NCBI GenBank assembly: GCA_027186245.1
Contig: CP114486.1
Location: 3,997,501 to 4,061,500 of the forward strand
Source of the DNA: Coriaria nepalensis
Taxonomy: Eukaryota > Streptophyta > Magnoliopsida > Cucurbitales > Coriariaceae
Direction of reading: 5' to 3'
DNA length: 64,000 nucleotides
In this document: one piece after another, positions 22,190 to 33,886 of the stretch
Layout: every line of letters begins with the position of its first letter
How positions within the stretch are numbered: position 1 is the stretch's first letter
Position numbers and translations under genes: made by a program
Notes under the pieces: generated by a model
The model's database searches: none
The model's input: the letters and a program-made list of their open reading frames with translations, nothing else
Told to the model about the DNA's origin: nothing

Positions 22190-23094
22190 ACTTGTTAACA
22201 TAGTAATGGTGAAAAAATTCAACAAAAAGTGGAGGATGTGCGTTGACTTCATCGACCTAAATAAAACATTCCCCAAGGATATCTATCTCCTCCCGAGTAT
22301 AAATCAACTGGTAGATGCCATGTAAGCCACCAACTACTTTGCTTCATGGATGCTTATTCTAGATACAATTAGGTGAAGCTATGAGAGTCTGACCAAGAGA
22401 AGACATCTTTCATAACGAACTGAGAGTTGTATTACTACCAGGTGATACCCTTCGGGCTGAAAAATGCATGAGCAACTTTCTAGTGACTAGTGAGCGAAAT
22501 GTTCAAGAAAGAGATCAGAAAGACGATGAAGGTTTATGTTGACGACATCCTCGTAAAAAGTGTCAAAAGCACCAATCACAACTCCCACTTGAAACAATGC
22601 GCCGCTTTGAGATGAAGATGAACCCTGAGAAGTGCACTTTCAAGGTGTTATATGGGAAATTATTAGGGTACATAGAGCATCATTAGGGCATCAAAGCTAA
22701 CCCAGAAAAGATTCAAGCAATCTTGAACATGAAAGCTTCAAAAAATAAAAAAGAGGTCAAAGGCTTAACAAGGAGAAATGCAGCCTTGAGCCACTTCAAG
22801 AGTTGATTAGTGGATAAATATCTCCCATTCTTTAAGGCGTTAAGGAGTGGAGGAAAACAAGGGTGGAATGAGCAATGTGACTATGCATTCGAGGAGCTAA
22901 AAAAGTATTTGGCCGACATGCCGCGATTGACTAAATTTATCTTAGGAGAAGAGTTAACCACTTATCTTGTTGTGGTTGTGTTAGGTGTGGCGGTTAGCTC
23001 AGTACTAGTACGGAATGAAGGAAATATTTTTTCACTTTTTATAAGACTCTGCCAAAGCCGAGCAACAAAGAAAATGATATATACAAAAAAATAG
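22190..23094 (+). pseudogene. Reverse transcriptase / RNase H remnant
   Basis: Frame-shifted pol fragments of the Ty3/gypsy type. The RT core YVDDILVKS is intact at about 22540. MDKYLPFFKALRSGGKQGW from 22810 and the following LTTYLVVVVLGVAVSSVLVR resemble the RNase H entry region. At least five in-frame stops break the RT part, so no working enzyme is possible. Confidence 0.8.
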
Positions 23095-23299
23095 GTAATG
23101 GTATTAAGCCAAGAAAAAAAATTGTCTAAGTTAAGTATCGCTTAGGCTAAATTCTCAGGAGAGGAGAGGAGTTACTATAAATAAAGCCGAAGAAATAAAA
23201 AAGAACCATAAAAAAGCATCCAAAAAAGCTACAAAAGTGGAGTCCAGCACAAAAAAAAAACAAAAAGTGATGTCCAAATAAGAGAAACATAGCAAAATA

Positions 23300-23950
23300 T
23301 CAAGGGGATCCACCGTTGGACCACTACGCATGAGGAGAGTCAACCCCACCAATATCTTCCTCATCATCTATATCATCCTCCGGCTCCTGCTCAACATCAT
23401 CCTTAGAAGATAACTCTCTATCCTCAAACTCTAGTAGCTTGGCGTCAACCTCAGGAAAAGTGGTGCGAATAAGGCCATTAGCAAAGAGAAAGCCAGTGAG
23501 CTCCCCTTTCTCTAAGGTCTTGGTTCGAACCTTCGTGACTCAAAAGAACAAAAAAACTCCCTCCGCCATTTCTCTTTGAGTCGAGGAAATGACGGATGAA
23601 AGGACTTGTTTTTCTTTGTCAAACTATCAACTACCTCCAAGGCAGCCTTCTTCCTAGATTTGGACAGCTGAAGTGCTTCCTCAACATATAAAATCACTCT
23701 TAGCCTTCTCCCTCAGAGCCTTCTTCTTCGACAAGCTTTTCTTAAAAGTGGCCGACTCAAGACTGAGGCCTGACTAAGAACGCTGAAAAACCCCAATCTC
23801 AGCACAAGCAAATTTAAACTGATTTTCTAGCTTACCAAATTTCGCCTTGAGGTTGTCATCAGCTCCAATGACCACCATAACAGAAATCACAGCTTCATCC
23901 ATCAAGCACTGAAAAATAAGAAGAAAAAGAAATCATCAAATACCCCGACA
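23300..23950 (-). pseudogene. Possible antisense accessory ORF remnant of the retrotransposon
   Basis: The minus strand reads, in changing frames, GADDNLKAKFGKLENQFKF, a KKSLSKKKALREKAK stretch, FPEVDAKLLEFEDRELSS and an acidic DDVEQEPEDDIDDEEDIGG tail ending in a stop. This composition resembles the Lys/Glu-rich coiled-coil protein encoded antisense in some Tat-type Ty3/gypsy elements. The match is by style and position only. Confidence 0.4.
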
Positions 23951-24975
23951 ATAAAGAAGGGTAACAATTAGAAGAACAAAGACACTTACACTTAAAAGTT
24001 TCAAGAGGAAACTATCTATCAACGCGTTTTTCCCTATCACAACACGGTCGATAGAGGGTCTAAGCATAAGGCAACATGAAGTAAAGCAACAAAATAAAGG
24101 TGAGATGTCTATTTCAACCCTCTACAAAACAATCTTGGTTATAGTAGACCTACACAAATTGTTCTTTAGCTATAAATGCCTCCTCATGTGTCGATCACAA
24201 AGAGAAACCTAATATTGAGTAAACTACTTCATCCGCTAGGGGCTCTTCATCTGTACTTAAAGTTCGCGCCTAAGAGATTATACATTATAGTCAATCTAAA
24301 TGACTTGAAGTCTGGAAAAGAAAGAAAGAAAACAATTGGATGAGTGCCCAAAGTCAATGGGATGATGGAAGACTAAAGGATCGAGGCTGAGGAAGAAAAT
24401 CCACTTATGAGTTGAGAAAGATCTATAATAAACAAAGCTAGCAGATCGCCTATCAAGGAATGAAAATGGTCAATAAAAAAGTCCTAAATACCCAAGCGGC
24501 TCGGTAACGACAGAGCACTTAGGAGGCAGCTCGGCCAAGGCCAAGCGTGGCCGAGCACCATGAGCGAGCTCGGCCAAGCGCCATAGGCATGCTCAGCCTC
24601 GATTGAGTGTAAAGGAATCACACAAAAAAAAAGAAAAAAGGAAATATCATATTAGTGCCATATGGAAGAAGAAAAGATAGACCCACAACCCGGATGGCAA
24701 AATCTCCAAGGAAGAAGCTTCAAGGAGAGACTTTAACAATTCATGGGAAAGCGCAAAAGGAAAAATAAAGAGAGAAAAAAGGCCAAATATTTTGGACAGA
24801 AAACTAATATAAGTATTCATGTCCAAAGATCATCAACCGATGAGAAAGCTTCATGCCATATGAATTCTAAGCTAATCAGATTGCAAGGACACAAAAATCA
24901 GAATTTGTATCGCAAGCTAATATGCAATGACGACTTGTGCCAAGGGGTTGACCGATGGGGTAAATAAAATACTCA

Positions 24976-25497
24976 CTCATGGAATATTTATGAAAACATC
25001 ACTTCAAATAACCTTCTATGAATATTTACAAAAATATCACTCTAATGAGAACTTAGGTCTATACCTTGATCAGAATAGCCAATGAACCCAAAAGTGAGGT
25101 CAGACTTATTGATTATAAGGCCCAGCACTCACCGGCCCGTGGGGGTTGTTTAGGGTGTCGCCTAAGGAGCTCGGAACATAAAGATCCTAAGGTCGTCTTG
25201 CAGAAGAGGATTTGACCCATTACCACAAGATAAGGAATACGCCCCTAAATCAAGGAAAAGATCCTCCCAAATTCTATTAAATCAATAATTTCACTTCAAA
25301 AGATTCTATCAGGTGAACCATATAAATATCCTCAAGACTCCTAAAGCATATGTTCAAATGCTCATAGTTCAAAATTATTTTCATTATTAACTATTTTGAA
25401 TATATTACTAACTTAAGTATAAAAAATAATTTAAAAATAATTTAAAAATAATAACCCCTACTTTCCCTTCTGAACAGGATGAATTTTGGTATCAATA
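24976..25497 (+). repeat. Right LTR of the Ty3/gypsy element
   Basis: The counterpart of the left LTR, ending GAATTTTGGTATCAATA. It is preceded by GACCGATGGGG (about 24949-24960), which is a plausible polypurine-tract remnant. Many point differences and several small gaps separate it from the left copy, so the insertion is old. Confidence 0.7.
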
Positions 25498-26768
25498 TCC
25501 CGCACCTTGTTCTTGTATGCAATCGAGAGAAATAAAATGAGACGGAACTCATCATGAAAAACTCGTGAATCTCTCTTTTACATTATGCAAATTAATAAAT
25601 GTGAGTTTTCACAACGATTACATCATGCAAGTTAATAAATGGGAGCAACGGTCACATATAACCGAGAGATTGAGGTAAGACCCATTACAAAAACCTACTT
25701 CTTCATCCGACAAATTTATTGGATAGACCTGATACATGCAATTAAAATTGATCGACTATTCATAAACACAGTCTAGGTAATGACGAGGAGAAGTATTATT
25801 CAAAGTATCTTTTTAGTAAAGATTTTTCTTGCTACAACAAAGGTATTAACATTCCATTTAAATAGATGCAAATTAACATGTAATAAAATTAAATTTTAGA
25901 ATAAACATATTTTAATCATATTTTGTGAAACTCCAAAGCCAAAACTCGAGATTAGGTCCAAACTAGATGCTGGAGCCTTATATGTGTCTGAAAATTGTAA
26001 TCTCAAGCCCTAAATGTTTGTCACCTTGCATTTAAAATCAAGGATTGACATTCGTCCAAAAGCAAAACACTTCAAAAAGTTCAAACAATTCTTTAAACTA
26101 TTATTAGGATATACCGCAAAACTTCAGCTCAAGTAACATTTTGATGAAACCTCAAAAGTTTTAGCTCTTACAATTTGAAAATATCAATACAAATGTGGAA
26201 ATATCGATACAAATTCTTAAACCGATACCTGTAATGTAATCGGAATCAGTGTAAGGATGGAAGTATGATTGATGAATGAAATGGTAAAGTGAAGTGAGTT
26301 AGTACTTGATTGATTCTATCTATCAAGCACTCTTAGAAAAACATGGGTCATAAAAATAACAGTTACCTTTCTTTCTTTTGGAACATTTTCTGAAACCTAC
26401 CCGATGATTCGGCATCTGAATCCCATTCTGACTGACTGCAACTCGATTCACCGAGGATAGAGGAATGAAGAAAAAGGCTAATGAATCTCTCTAATAGAAA
26501 CATTCCAGTCTATTTACATTTTTTCTTTTCCCAAGTAAGACATCTTTTTTTTCCTTTCTTTCCTTGTTCCAAAGTTTGAAGAAATAGACAGAGGTGTCCA
26601 ATTTTGAAAGGGGTACAACTCTTCATAAAACAACTGCTCTCTCTCTCTCTCTCTCTCTGCCTATAGCAAGAACACTGAATTAAAAAAAAAAAAAATTTCT
26701 CATGCAGTTTTCACCTTTTCCTTTAAGCTATACTTCAAACATCAAAAGAGTATTGGAGTTTCTGACTG
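25498..26768. other. Intergenic AT-rich DNA
   Basis: No gene seen. It contains a CT repeat at 26638-26658 and, near the right end, the presumed 3' UTR of the RHB1A-like gene (minus strand). Confidence 0.5.
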
Positions 26769-28230
26769 CTAGTAATCAATAGGAGGGTCAAATATCATTT
26801 CCTGCAGCAAAGAATAATAGGATGGGAGAAGTGATCTCTCAATGTCATACCATGGTATCTCTCAAGGGAAAACAAAAATGATGAAGACAAACCTGATCAC
26901 ACACTGGACAGGTTTCACTTCTTTCCATCCATTCAAGGATGCATGCAAGGTGAAAATGATGCCCGCATTTCGTGGTCAGCTTTGGGTTATCAGCATCATA
27001 CTCTGCATGAAAGAAGAGAAAATGTTTTGTCCACAACTGTTCTACTTCAAAGAACATAACAAGCGCCACAACAGATGGTTATAAGGTTAAAGAGTAAAGC
27101 TGGTGAATATCCTTTTCAAGAAGGTGATATGGAAGCAGTAGATTTGGATACCTTCCAAACAGATGGGACAAGCATCCTCCTCCTCTATTGTTAAAACAGC
27201 AGATTCCACAGATTTTGCAAGTTCTATTTCCAATTCCTCTTGCGCTGCCAGTTCAAGCATTGTCTGCAACTTGCAATCTGACCCCTTTATGTTTTCACAT
27301 TTAGATGAAGCTTTCTGAGCATCATCCCCAGTTGCTTCATGAACGGAATCAGGATTTTCTGGATTTGCTGCTGCAGCATTAACCTTATTGGAACAAATAT
27401 CCTGAGCTGATGGCGGTGTTTGTGGACGCCCTAAAACTATGTCGTAAGGGATCGGTGCAGGGGGAGGTCTATAATTGTCAGGGATTGAGGTATCAAGATT
27501 CAAATCGACAAGGAGTCCTGTTGACAGTGTAGAGGAAACACCATGCTGAGATGACAATGGCAAGTGCTCTTCTGATACTCTCGGGCACTGCAGCATTAGT
27601 GTAGTTCAGAAAAATAGAGAAATTAAATTGTTCCAGTATTATTCGTTAACCATACTCTGTCGCAAGTTATAGTAATATATAAATAACTGATTGGGAAAAA
27701 CAAGTACATTTATCCAATAGCTGTGTTATTATTTGTCCAAATCAGGATAGGTAAGATGATACTTATAACACCTACTAACAACATTGCAGTACCATATAAC
27801 CCATTTGAAATGTAGCAGAAGCAATGTGCAAATCACTTGATTTGGAGAGCATGAAAGATAATATTTTAGCAGATAAAAGTTTCCAAGCTCCAATGAGACA
27901 TTTGGTAGGTTGAAAAGCGGTAGATAGAGCAATTTAGTCTTCAATGATTAACCTCCAGGTCCAAAGAAAAAAAAAACACACACACACGTGCGGAAAGAGA
28001 AGAGGCTTTGATACTGTCCGCTGGTAAAAAATGAACAAATTTCGTGGCATGAGTTTTTAAAGACACTTTTGTTATACCATTAAAATTGAATATAAAAAGT
28101 GAAATAATCTGCTCAACAAAGAAGAGAAAGCATGACCACTGAGGGAAAAAGATATTATACTGACATAATAGTACACCGGTGCACTATTCAACTCGGTTCC
28201 CTTGGAAGAACAACAACAGCAACCTCCCAT
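26769..28230 (-). CDS. RHB1A: RHB1A-like RING-H2 E3 ubiquitin ligase
   Basis: Four coding exons, complement(join(26769-26801, 26893-27002, 27152-27587, 28165-28230)), all GT-AG and in phase, giving 214 residues. The product should pass ubiquitin from an E2 to substrates. The N-terminus MGGCCCCSSKG is a strong candidate for N-myristoylation at Gly2 plus palmitoylation of the cysteine cluster, so membrane attachment is likely (inference). The middle has YRPPPAPIPYD and TPPSAQD blocks. The RING-H2 spans residues 162-202 with perfect spacing, C-x2-C-x14-C-x-H-x2-H-x2-C-x10-C-x2-C, reading CPICLEEYDAD to ERSETCPVC. The short last exon ends EMIFDPPIDY. N-terminus and RING identify the RHB1A group. 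A splice donor at 29211 and a non-coding leader exon (about 29212-29345) suggest a long 5' UTR intron. Confidence 0.93.
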
Positions 28231-29211
28231 TTCCTTCTTTTAACAAGGCTCGCATAAAACTATCTTGAACCCAATGAAGAGCATCCCTCTCCTCAGCATA
28301 AGAAAAAAAAAATCAAAGTCTGTACGAGAAGGCTACGTGAAACACGCCTATAAGTTTTACTGCCCCATTTGAATATCCTGCACGACACACATGAAATAAT
28401 CAAGTAAGTGCTAACAACATGAACCTATGGGGTCAACATCTAGATGTTTTCATAGCAAAAGAGAAAAAGGAAAGCCAAGGCCCAAGATAAAGGAATCTTT
28501 CTCTCGAAGTCTAAGCATGAATGAAATAATTCATGATAGAAGATTAAACTTTTACTAGAAATCTCCTAAACAAATATTATAAGAAACTTTGCTATTGTTA
28601 ACAAGCTATGAATTTCCTGACACAGATATATATATATATAGTTATATAAACGTTGACAGATATCCACTCACCAAGTTAGAATAAAAAGGATTTAAGCTAA
28701 GTGTGAAGCATAAAACACGATTCCAATAATTAATGGCATGTTTTAAAGACGAACAACCGCACATTTCTGAATAAAGAAAAAGCATAGAAACAGAAAAGAA
28801 AAAACTAAAAAGGCCAAAAAAAAAGTTTTTAGTGAAATCAATAAAGGATTTTCAGAATTTGAAAACTCTGGATTCCAGTTTCTAACTCAAACCAGCTATC
28901 ATCTTACAGAGAAGAAAAATATACTAGCAATCAGGCAGAAATAAACATAAACACAAAATCGGTAGAAGAAGAAAAGAAAAAGCAGCCAAAAAAAGAAAGA
29001 AAATAAATAAAGTAGAACAGTCGATTCCAGAAGCCTGAAAACAACCTCAACTCCACACAAACACAAAAAAACAAAACAAAAATCACCGCTAAGAGACCTA
29101 AAGCTAAGAACAAACAAAACTTCTTTTAAACTAAAGAGCTAGTAATAAAATCGGACTACCGGAATCAATTAGGGAGGAAGAAGAAAATAACGATGAACCG
29201 GAAATTTCCAC

Positions 29212-29345
29212 CTGCTTGGGATAGAGAACTCGATCGAGAAGAAAGGAGACAGTGATGGCGGTGATAGTACCGTTGATAGTGGTGGTAGGGTGGCGGTGGA
29301 CTGGTTTCTGAGTGTAGTTTAGGCTTCGCCACGGGAAGAGGAAAG
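29212..29345 (-). other. Probable 5' UTR exon of the RHB1A-like gene
   Basis: On the minus strand a GC-richer, CT-containing stretch ends in AAGCAG followed by GTGGAA, a usable donor. It lies about 1 kb upstream of the coding start and is followed by intron-like AT-rich DNA. The 5' end is a guess. Confidence 0.45.
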
Positions 29346-30046
29346 CCCAAAAGGCTTTTTTTTTTCCTCTTTCTCTCTCCTCACTCTTTTTGTGTATGAG
29401 TTGGTTCCGTGTGCGCCTACTATTTCCACTTGAGAAGTCATAAAAATAAATAAATAAAAGTCTTAAGAATTTTGTTCGTATTCGCGGGAAAAGGGGTAGT
29501 GGGCCAAGTGGCGCTTCGTCGGTTCGATTCTCCGTAAGATAATTGGACAGGTGGCCCATGTCAGGCCCACAGCGTTGTATATACTTTTGTCCAACTGGTG
29601 AACTTGGGAATATGGGCTTGGACTCAATTTTTCATTAAATGGGCCGGAATATGTAGCTCATAATTTCGTTAAATGCGTTAGGATGTCACGTGTGAACAAT
29701 AGATTCATTGACCGACATGTCGTCAGAGTAAGGAGCTGTGCATGATTTGGCCACATAAAAAGACGGAGCAGAAAAGGAGAAAACCCGAAATTTCTGAAGG
29801 AAACTTTTATCAATATGTAAACACTACTACTTGAGGGGGCAAACTAATGAACTATTAAAGCCCAATATGACAAGGTTAGAAGGATCCTAAATAAGGTGGA
29901 GGAAAAGAACTGGGTTAGATTAACCACACCTTTTCTTTTCTCCCCCATTATGTCTCAAGTTAAGGTAATTAGACTGCATCTAGAAGGGTTAGGATATCTA
30001 CTTATATTATTATACAATCAATCTTTCCGAACAAGCATAGTCCTCA
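29346..30046. other. Intergenic DNA upstream of RHB1A and downstream of the AFR gene
   Basis: Holds the presumed RHB1A core promoter (minus strand) and the 3' UTR of the AFR gene. GC content is higher around 29470-29570. No gene could be supported, and GGTTCGATTCT at 29520 is not part of a tRNA. Confidence 0.5.
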
Positions 30047-31896
30047 TCACGCTGCTTTCCGTCTCTTGCACGATCCGACTAATTCCGTCACCACCATGTC
30101 CTGATCCAACCTTGTCTGTATCAGCAACAAAAGGGTAAAACCATTAGGAGTAAGCAGAAGTATGTGAGAGAGAGAGAGTGGAAGAGAGAGATACCCGCAA
30201 CGCAAAGTGCTGTTGTGCTGCATTAAGGAGTAGCTCCCTTGAACGATTAGAAAAGCCTCTCGACTGCAATTCAAAAAAAATGCAACAAAACAAGTAAATA
30301 AATTGAGTCTAAAAGATTCTAGAATTAAAAAAGGTGGAATAAATTTGAGTGATTAGAGAGACCCACAAGGTTGAAGTGTTTGCAATATCTCCATAATGAG
30401 TCGGTTCCTAGTTTCGCCAGATTCACCTTCTGATATCCCAAAAGCACAATATTTAAATTGTTAGAAATCAACCAAAAAGATTTCAAGGAAAAAAAAAGGT
30501 GCATTTACCGGAAGAATATTGAGTGAGCTCGACAACAAACAGGATCATTCTATTTACAAGATTCTTACCGTCTGAGGCCTATGGATGGATTGAACTTCAT
30601 TATAGCTGCCTCGGTTAGGGAATTTTGCTGATATAATTGCAGAAAAAGGCCTTGCTTGCTTAACTTTTGGTTTGCTAAATTTCTGGAACTCAGTACTGCT
30701 AGCTGCGAGGATGAATATAAACAAACAGCTAATATTCAATCATGATAATCTGTGAATTTGACACTAGATTTCATGTCATTACATTCTTTTTAACTTACAA
30801 AAATCGTTGTCCTTTTCACCAATGTCTGAGCTACAGGTCGAATTGTCATAATCATCTTCATCATTTTCGTTCCCAGTAGGGTGTTCTAGTACACTAAGAG
30901 CATTCCTTTGGAGCTTCACTTCAACCCCATTTTTTAAGACCTTTAATGTAATTACAAATTCATAAACTAAGTACCAAAAAAGAGAAAACATATTATATAT
31001 CAATCACAATCCTAGATCGAGGTTAAGGTAAAATCAAATTGTTATCATTCTTTCAGGGTTCGATGGCAGTTGTGTGCCAAGAGTTTTTACATGCAAATGT
31101 CAGTTTAACGTTACTTGGCTTACGTCTCCAGAGTCAGACATGTTGCGCAGTATTCAATGCCTACGACAAGAATGACTGATAGCCTACAGAAAATCTTCAG
31201 AAGAAACTATTTTATGCATTCTACGCGTCCTCTAATATGTCCAGCAAGTCGCAGAGAAGAACTCTATCCCAAGGAAAAACAAACAACTAGGTAAAACCCT
31301 ACCTATATAATGGTTGGGCCTCTCACGAACTCTGATACCAATTAGGTAACCCCAATCAACTCCTAAAGTAAGGCATCACATAAAGATAGACAATCCTTAT
31401 CAATATAATTACTTAGAACTGTTTACCATAAGAAAAAACCCAACTATCGTCATGCGTTACCAAAAAATATAATCAAAGAAATAGTTTTAAAAAGGTTGCG
31501 CTTGTAATGGGCCCAATTGGGGAATGTTTGGGCTTTTTTCGCAATTTCTTCTTCTTTTCAGCAAATATAAGCTAAGCAAATAAACAAAAAAGGATTCCAT
31601 GCTCAACTGGGAAAACAAAGATGCTCAGTCATTTAAGTGTCATACTCGTCCACTACAGTAGAGATTATAAACAAATAAACCGAGAGAGGGAATAGGAAAG
31701 TTACCAGCCAATGCCAGCCACCGAGGCCAACAGCCTTCTTGACGACACCTTGTAGACCCACCAAGACAGACTTTGTCCTGTTATTCCCAGTGACAATTAC
31801 TTTTGTATGCCTTGGAAGAACTGAAAGCTCCTCATCCCCACTTTCCTCACGAAAAGGCGACACTACTCTTGATGAACAAAGCTCCGCCTCCAACAT
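30047..31896 (-). CDS. AFR1: SAP30-like histone deacetylase complex subunit (AFR1/AFR2)
   Basis: Six exons, complement(join(30047-30115, 30195-30263, 30367-30429, 30569-30702, 30799-30940, 31705-31896)), giving 222 residues, close to the plant family. The product matches the Arabidopsis SAP30 FUNCTION-RELATED proteins, which act in HDAC complexes that repress flowering genes (family knowledge). Conserved blocks are SPFREESGDEELSVLPRHTK, then VIVTGNNRTKSVLVGLQGVV, GLGGWHWLVLKNGVEVKLQ and RNALSVLEHPTGNE. A Ser/Lys linker follows, then KVNLAKLGTDSLWRY, CKHFNL and the SAP30-type Sin3-binding helix region SRELLLNAAQQHFA, ending CKRRKAA. The start MLEAEL matches the family; ATGs further upstream in the frame are probably leader. 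AFR1 and AFR2 cannot be separated. A leader exon ending at 33014 is likely. Confidence 0.9.
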
Positions 31897-33013
31897 TATT
31901 TCTAACTTATAACTTCCCCCCTTCCAATTCAGCAAAAGGACCAATTAACTTGTATAACAAAAAAAAAAAAAAAAACCACTTTTTTCCTTACGAAAGCATC
32001 CTGGGATCAATACTGGAAATGGGTTTTGTTTAACTGTTGAAATCAATTTAGGAAAAAAAAAATCTAACTTCTAATATACATACTGAGTTCCTGTATGGAA
32101 CTTCTAATATCTAACTTCTAAAGGAGGAACGGTAGCTTGGGGCGGTATACAGTGAAGTGTATAATTGTGGTGAGAGAAAGATTAAGAGGAGTTGTCACGA
32201 AGTGGTTGAGGCCAAGTGAGGGGGACTGACGGGAATTTTAATAAGAAAGTATAATAAATGCGAATTGGCTTCGTAGAAGGGTATCAAAATCTCTGATTCA
32301 CAAGTAACATAAATTCTCACAATGAATGAACCCCTGCAAATTCAGATTCAAAAAGTCCCAGTTCTATGAAATTCAATTCTTACTAATAAATGGAGAAATG
32401 AAAAAACAAACTATCGGTAAGTTTTCTTTGCGAAGTGGATTGGATTTGGTTTCTCTTATGATCAGGTCACTGTTGGACGCTGTTTGGCAGGCGAGAAAAT
32501 GCAGGAAGAACAATGAAATTTTCACACTCAGTTGAGTGAATTTTAGTGATTTTCAAAAGAAATTGAAAAGAAAAAGTGTAGGCGCCCAAGTTATTCGCTT
32601 TCATCACTGAGAAAAAGTTTTTTTTTTTTTTTTAAAGAACGAAAGGGATGGAAAAAGAAAAAGAAAGAAAGACCCCGAATCCCAATGAACAGCTCGAATT
32701 TTTTATATGTATAAACTTCAAACTCCAAAGTCATTCAAATTGAAGAATCGCCTATAACCAAATTCAAATTTTGATAACGCTTTTGAAAATAAATTCACAT
32801 TAAGAAAAGGAAAGAAAGAAGAAAAAGAACTACCGTTACAAAACGAAAATCTAACTTTCAAAATTGAAATAGCACTCATTTTGCTTATCCCTCCATTAAT
32901 CATGAATAATGTAGAGCCGAAATAAAAGAACTACTAACGGAAATACCTAGACAAATTATTCAGGAAAAAAAAAAGTGAATGAATAAGAAATCATAAAATA
33001 TCAGCTCAAGTAC

Positions 33014-33340
33014 CTGAACGAACCAGCATAAGAATCCGAAATGCGAGGTACAAGCAATGAATCTCAGGTTTCGATTCGAGCGAGAAGATAAGAAATCTTC
33101 GGAATTTGAGGAAGAGCAGAGAGATCTGAAAAACTGAAAGGAAATCAGATAATATCCAATGGAGAAGAGAGAGAGTGAGGAATTTAAATAGGGCAGTGAA
33201 AAATGCAGGAAGTTTTCTGATTTGAAATTGCAAAATAGAGAACAGGGGTCAGAGAGAGCCAGAGGGGAGAGAGAGGGTAGGAAGAAGAAGGAGCGCAAAA
33301 CACACACTAAATGCTTACCAACTGCCAATGAAACGACCTG
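33014..33340 (-). other. Probable 5' UTR exon of the AFR gene
   Basis: On the minus strand a CT-rich segment ends TTCGTTCAG|GTACTTGAG, a good splice donor, 1.1 kb upstream of the AFR start codon. CT-rich leaders with a long first intron are common in plant genes. The small frame in it has no family resemblance. The outer end is approximate. Confidence 0.4.
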
Positions 33341-33846
33341 CACCATGTAGCAAGCCGTACATCCAAAACTTTTGAAATTACCGGCTAAAGGATTTTAAAT
33401 TACCGGTCATAGCCAGTTGAATTTTGTACGTCGGGACTTGTGGAGGTTTTGGCTCGGCTGATTGGAGACGGCGCCTTTAAATGTTACTGTGGCTTTTGTC
33501 GTTTTCGGTAGGGAGCTATCTGATTTTGTGGGGCCCTCGCTTCTTTGAAGTTTGAACTCTTGCATCCCCTTTAACCGATAAATTTAACTATGGTTTAATT
33601 AAAGAAAAAAAAAAGAAATTAATGTTTTTATCATGAAAATAATATAAAAAAATAATAAAACTAATATTTTGAAATAAAAGAAAATAATAATATACTTTAA
33701 AATATCAAAATAATGAGTAATATTATAATGTAAGATTTTTCTTCTTCTTTTTTTTCAATTTAAAAATATTTAAATTATGAAAAGACCGATTAACAATGAA
33801 AATTAATGAATACGGCTAATATCAAAATAAATTTATAATTAATTGA

Positions 33847-33886
<40 letters not shown>

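Larger units (their letters stand above)
21225..25497 (+). mobile_element. Degenerate Ty3/gypsy LTR retrotransposon
   Basis: Two diverged direct repeats (about 21225-21809 and 24976-25497) flank a coding remnant in the + orientation. The LTR end GAATTTTGGCATCAACA is typical of plant Ty3/gypsy LTRs, but the usual TGGCGCC primer-binding site is missing. From 21870 the internal part encodes reverse-transcriptase remains (MCVDFIDLNKTFPKD, then IPFGLKNA, then VYVDDILVKS at about 22540) with stops and frame shifts. An RNase H-like piece follows (YLPFFKALRSGG, at about 22815). Gag, protease and integrase were not found. On the opposite strand of 23300-23950 lie fragments of a Lys/Glu-rich, coiled-coil-like frame, possibly the antisense extra ORF known from some Tat-lineage elements. 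The element is dead by its lesions. Confidence 0.85.

Noticed and set aside
29515..29535. GGTTCGATTCT, like a tRNA T-arm
   Set aside because: No acceptor, D-arm or anticodon stem can be built around it on either strand.
29131..29559. 142-residue minus-strand open frame upstream of RHB1A
   Set aside because: It lies across the predicted leader exon and promoter of the RHB1A-like gene and shows no motif. More likely untranslated.
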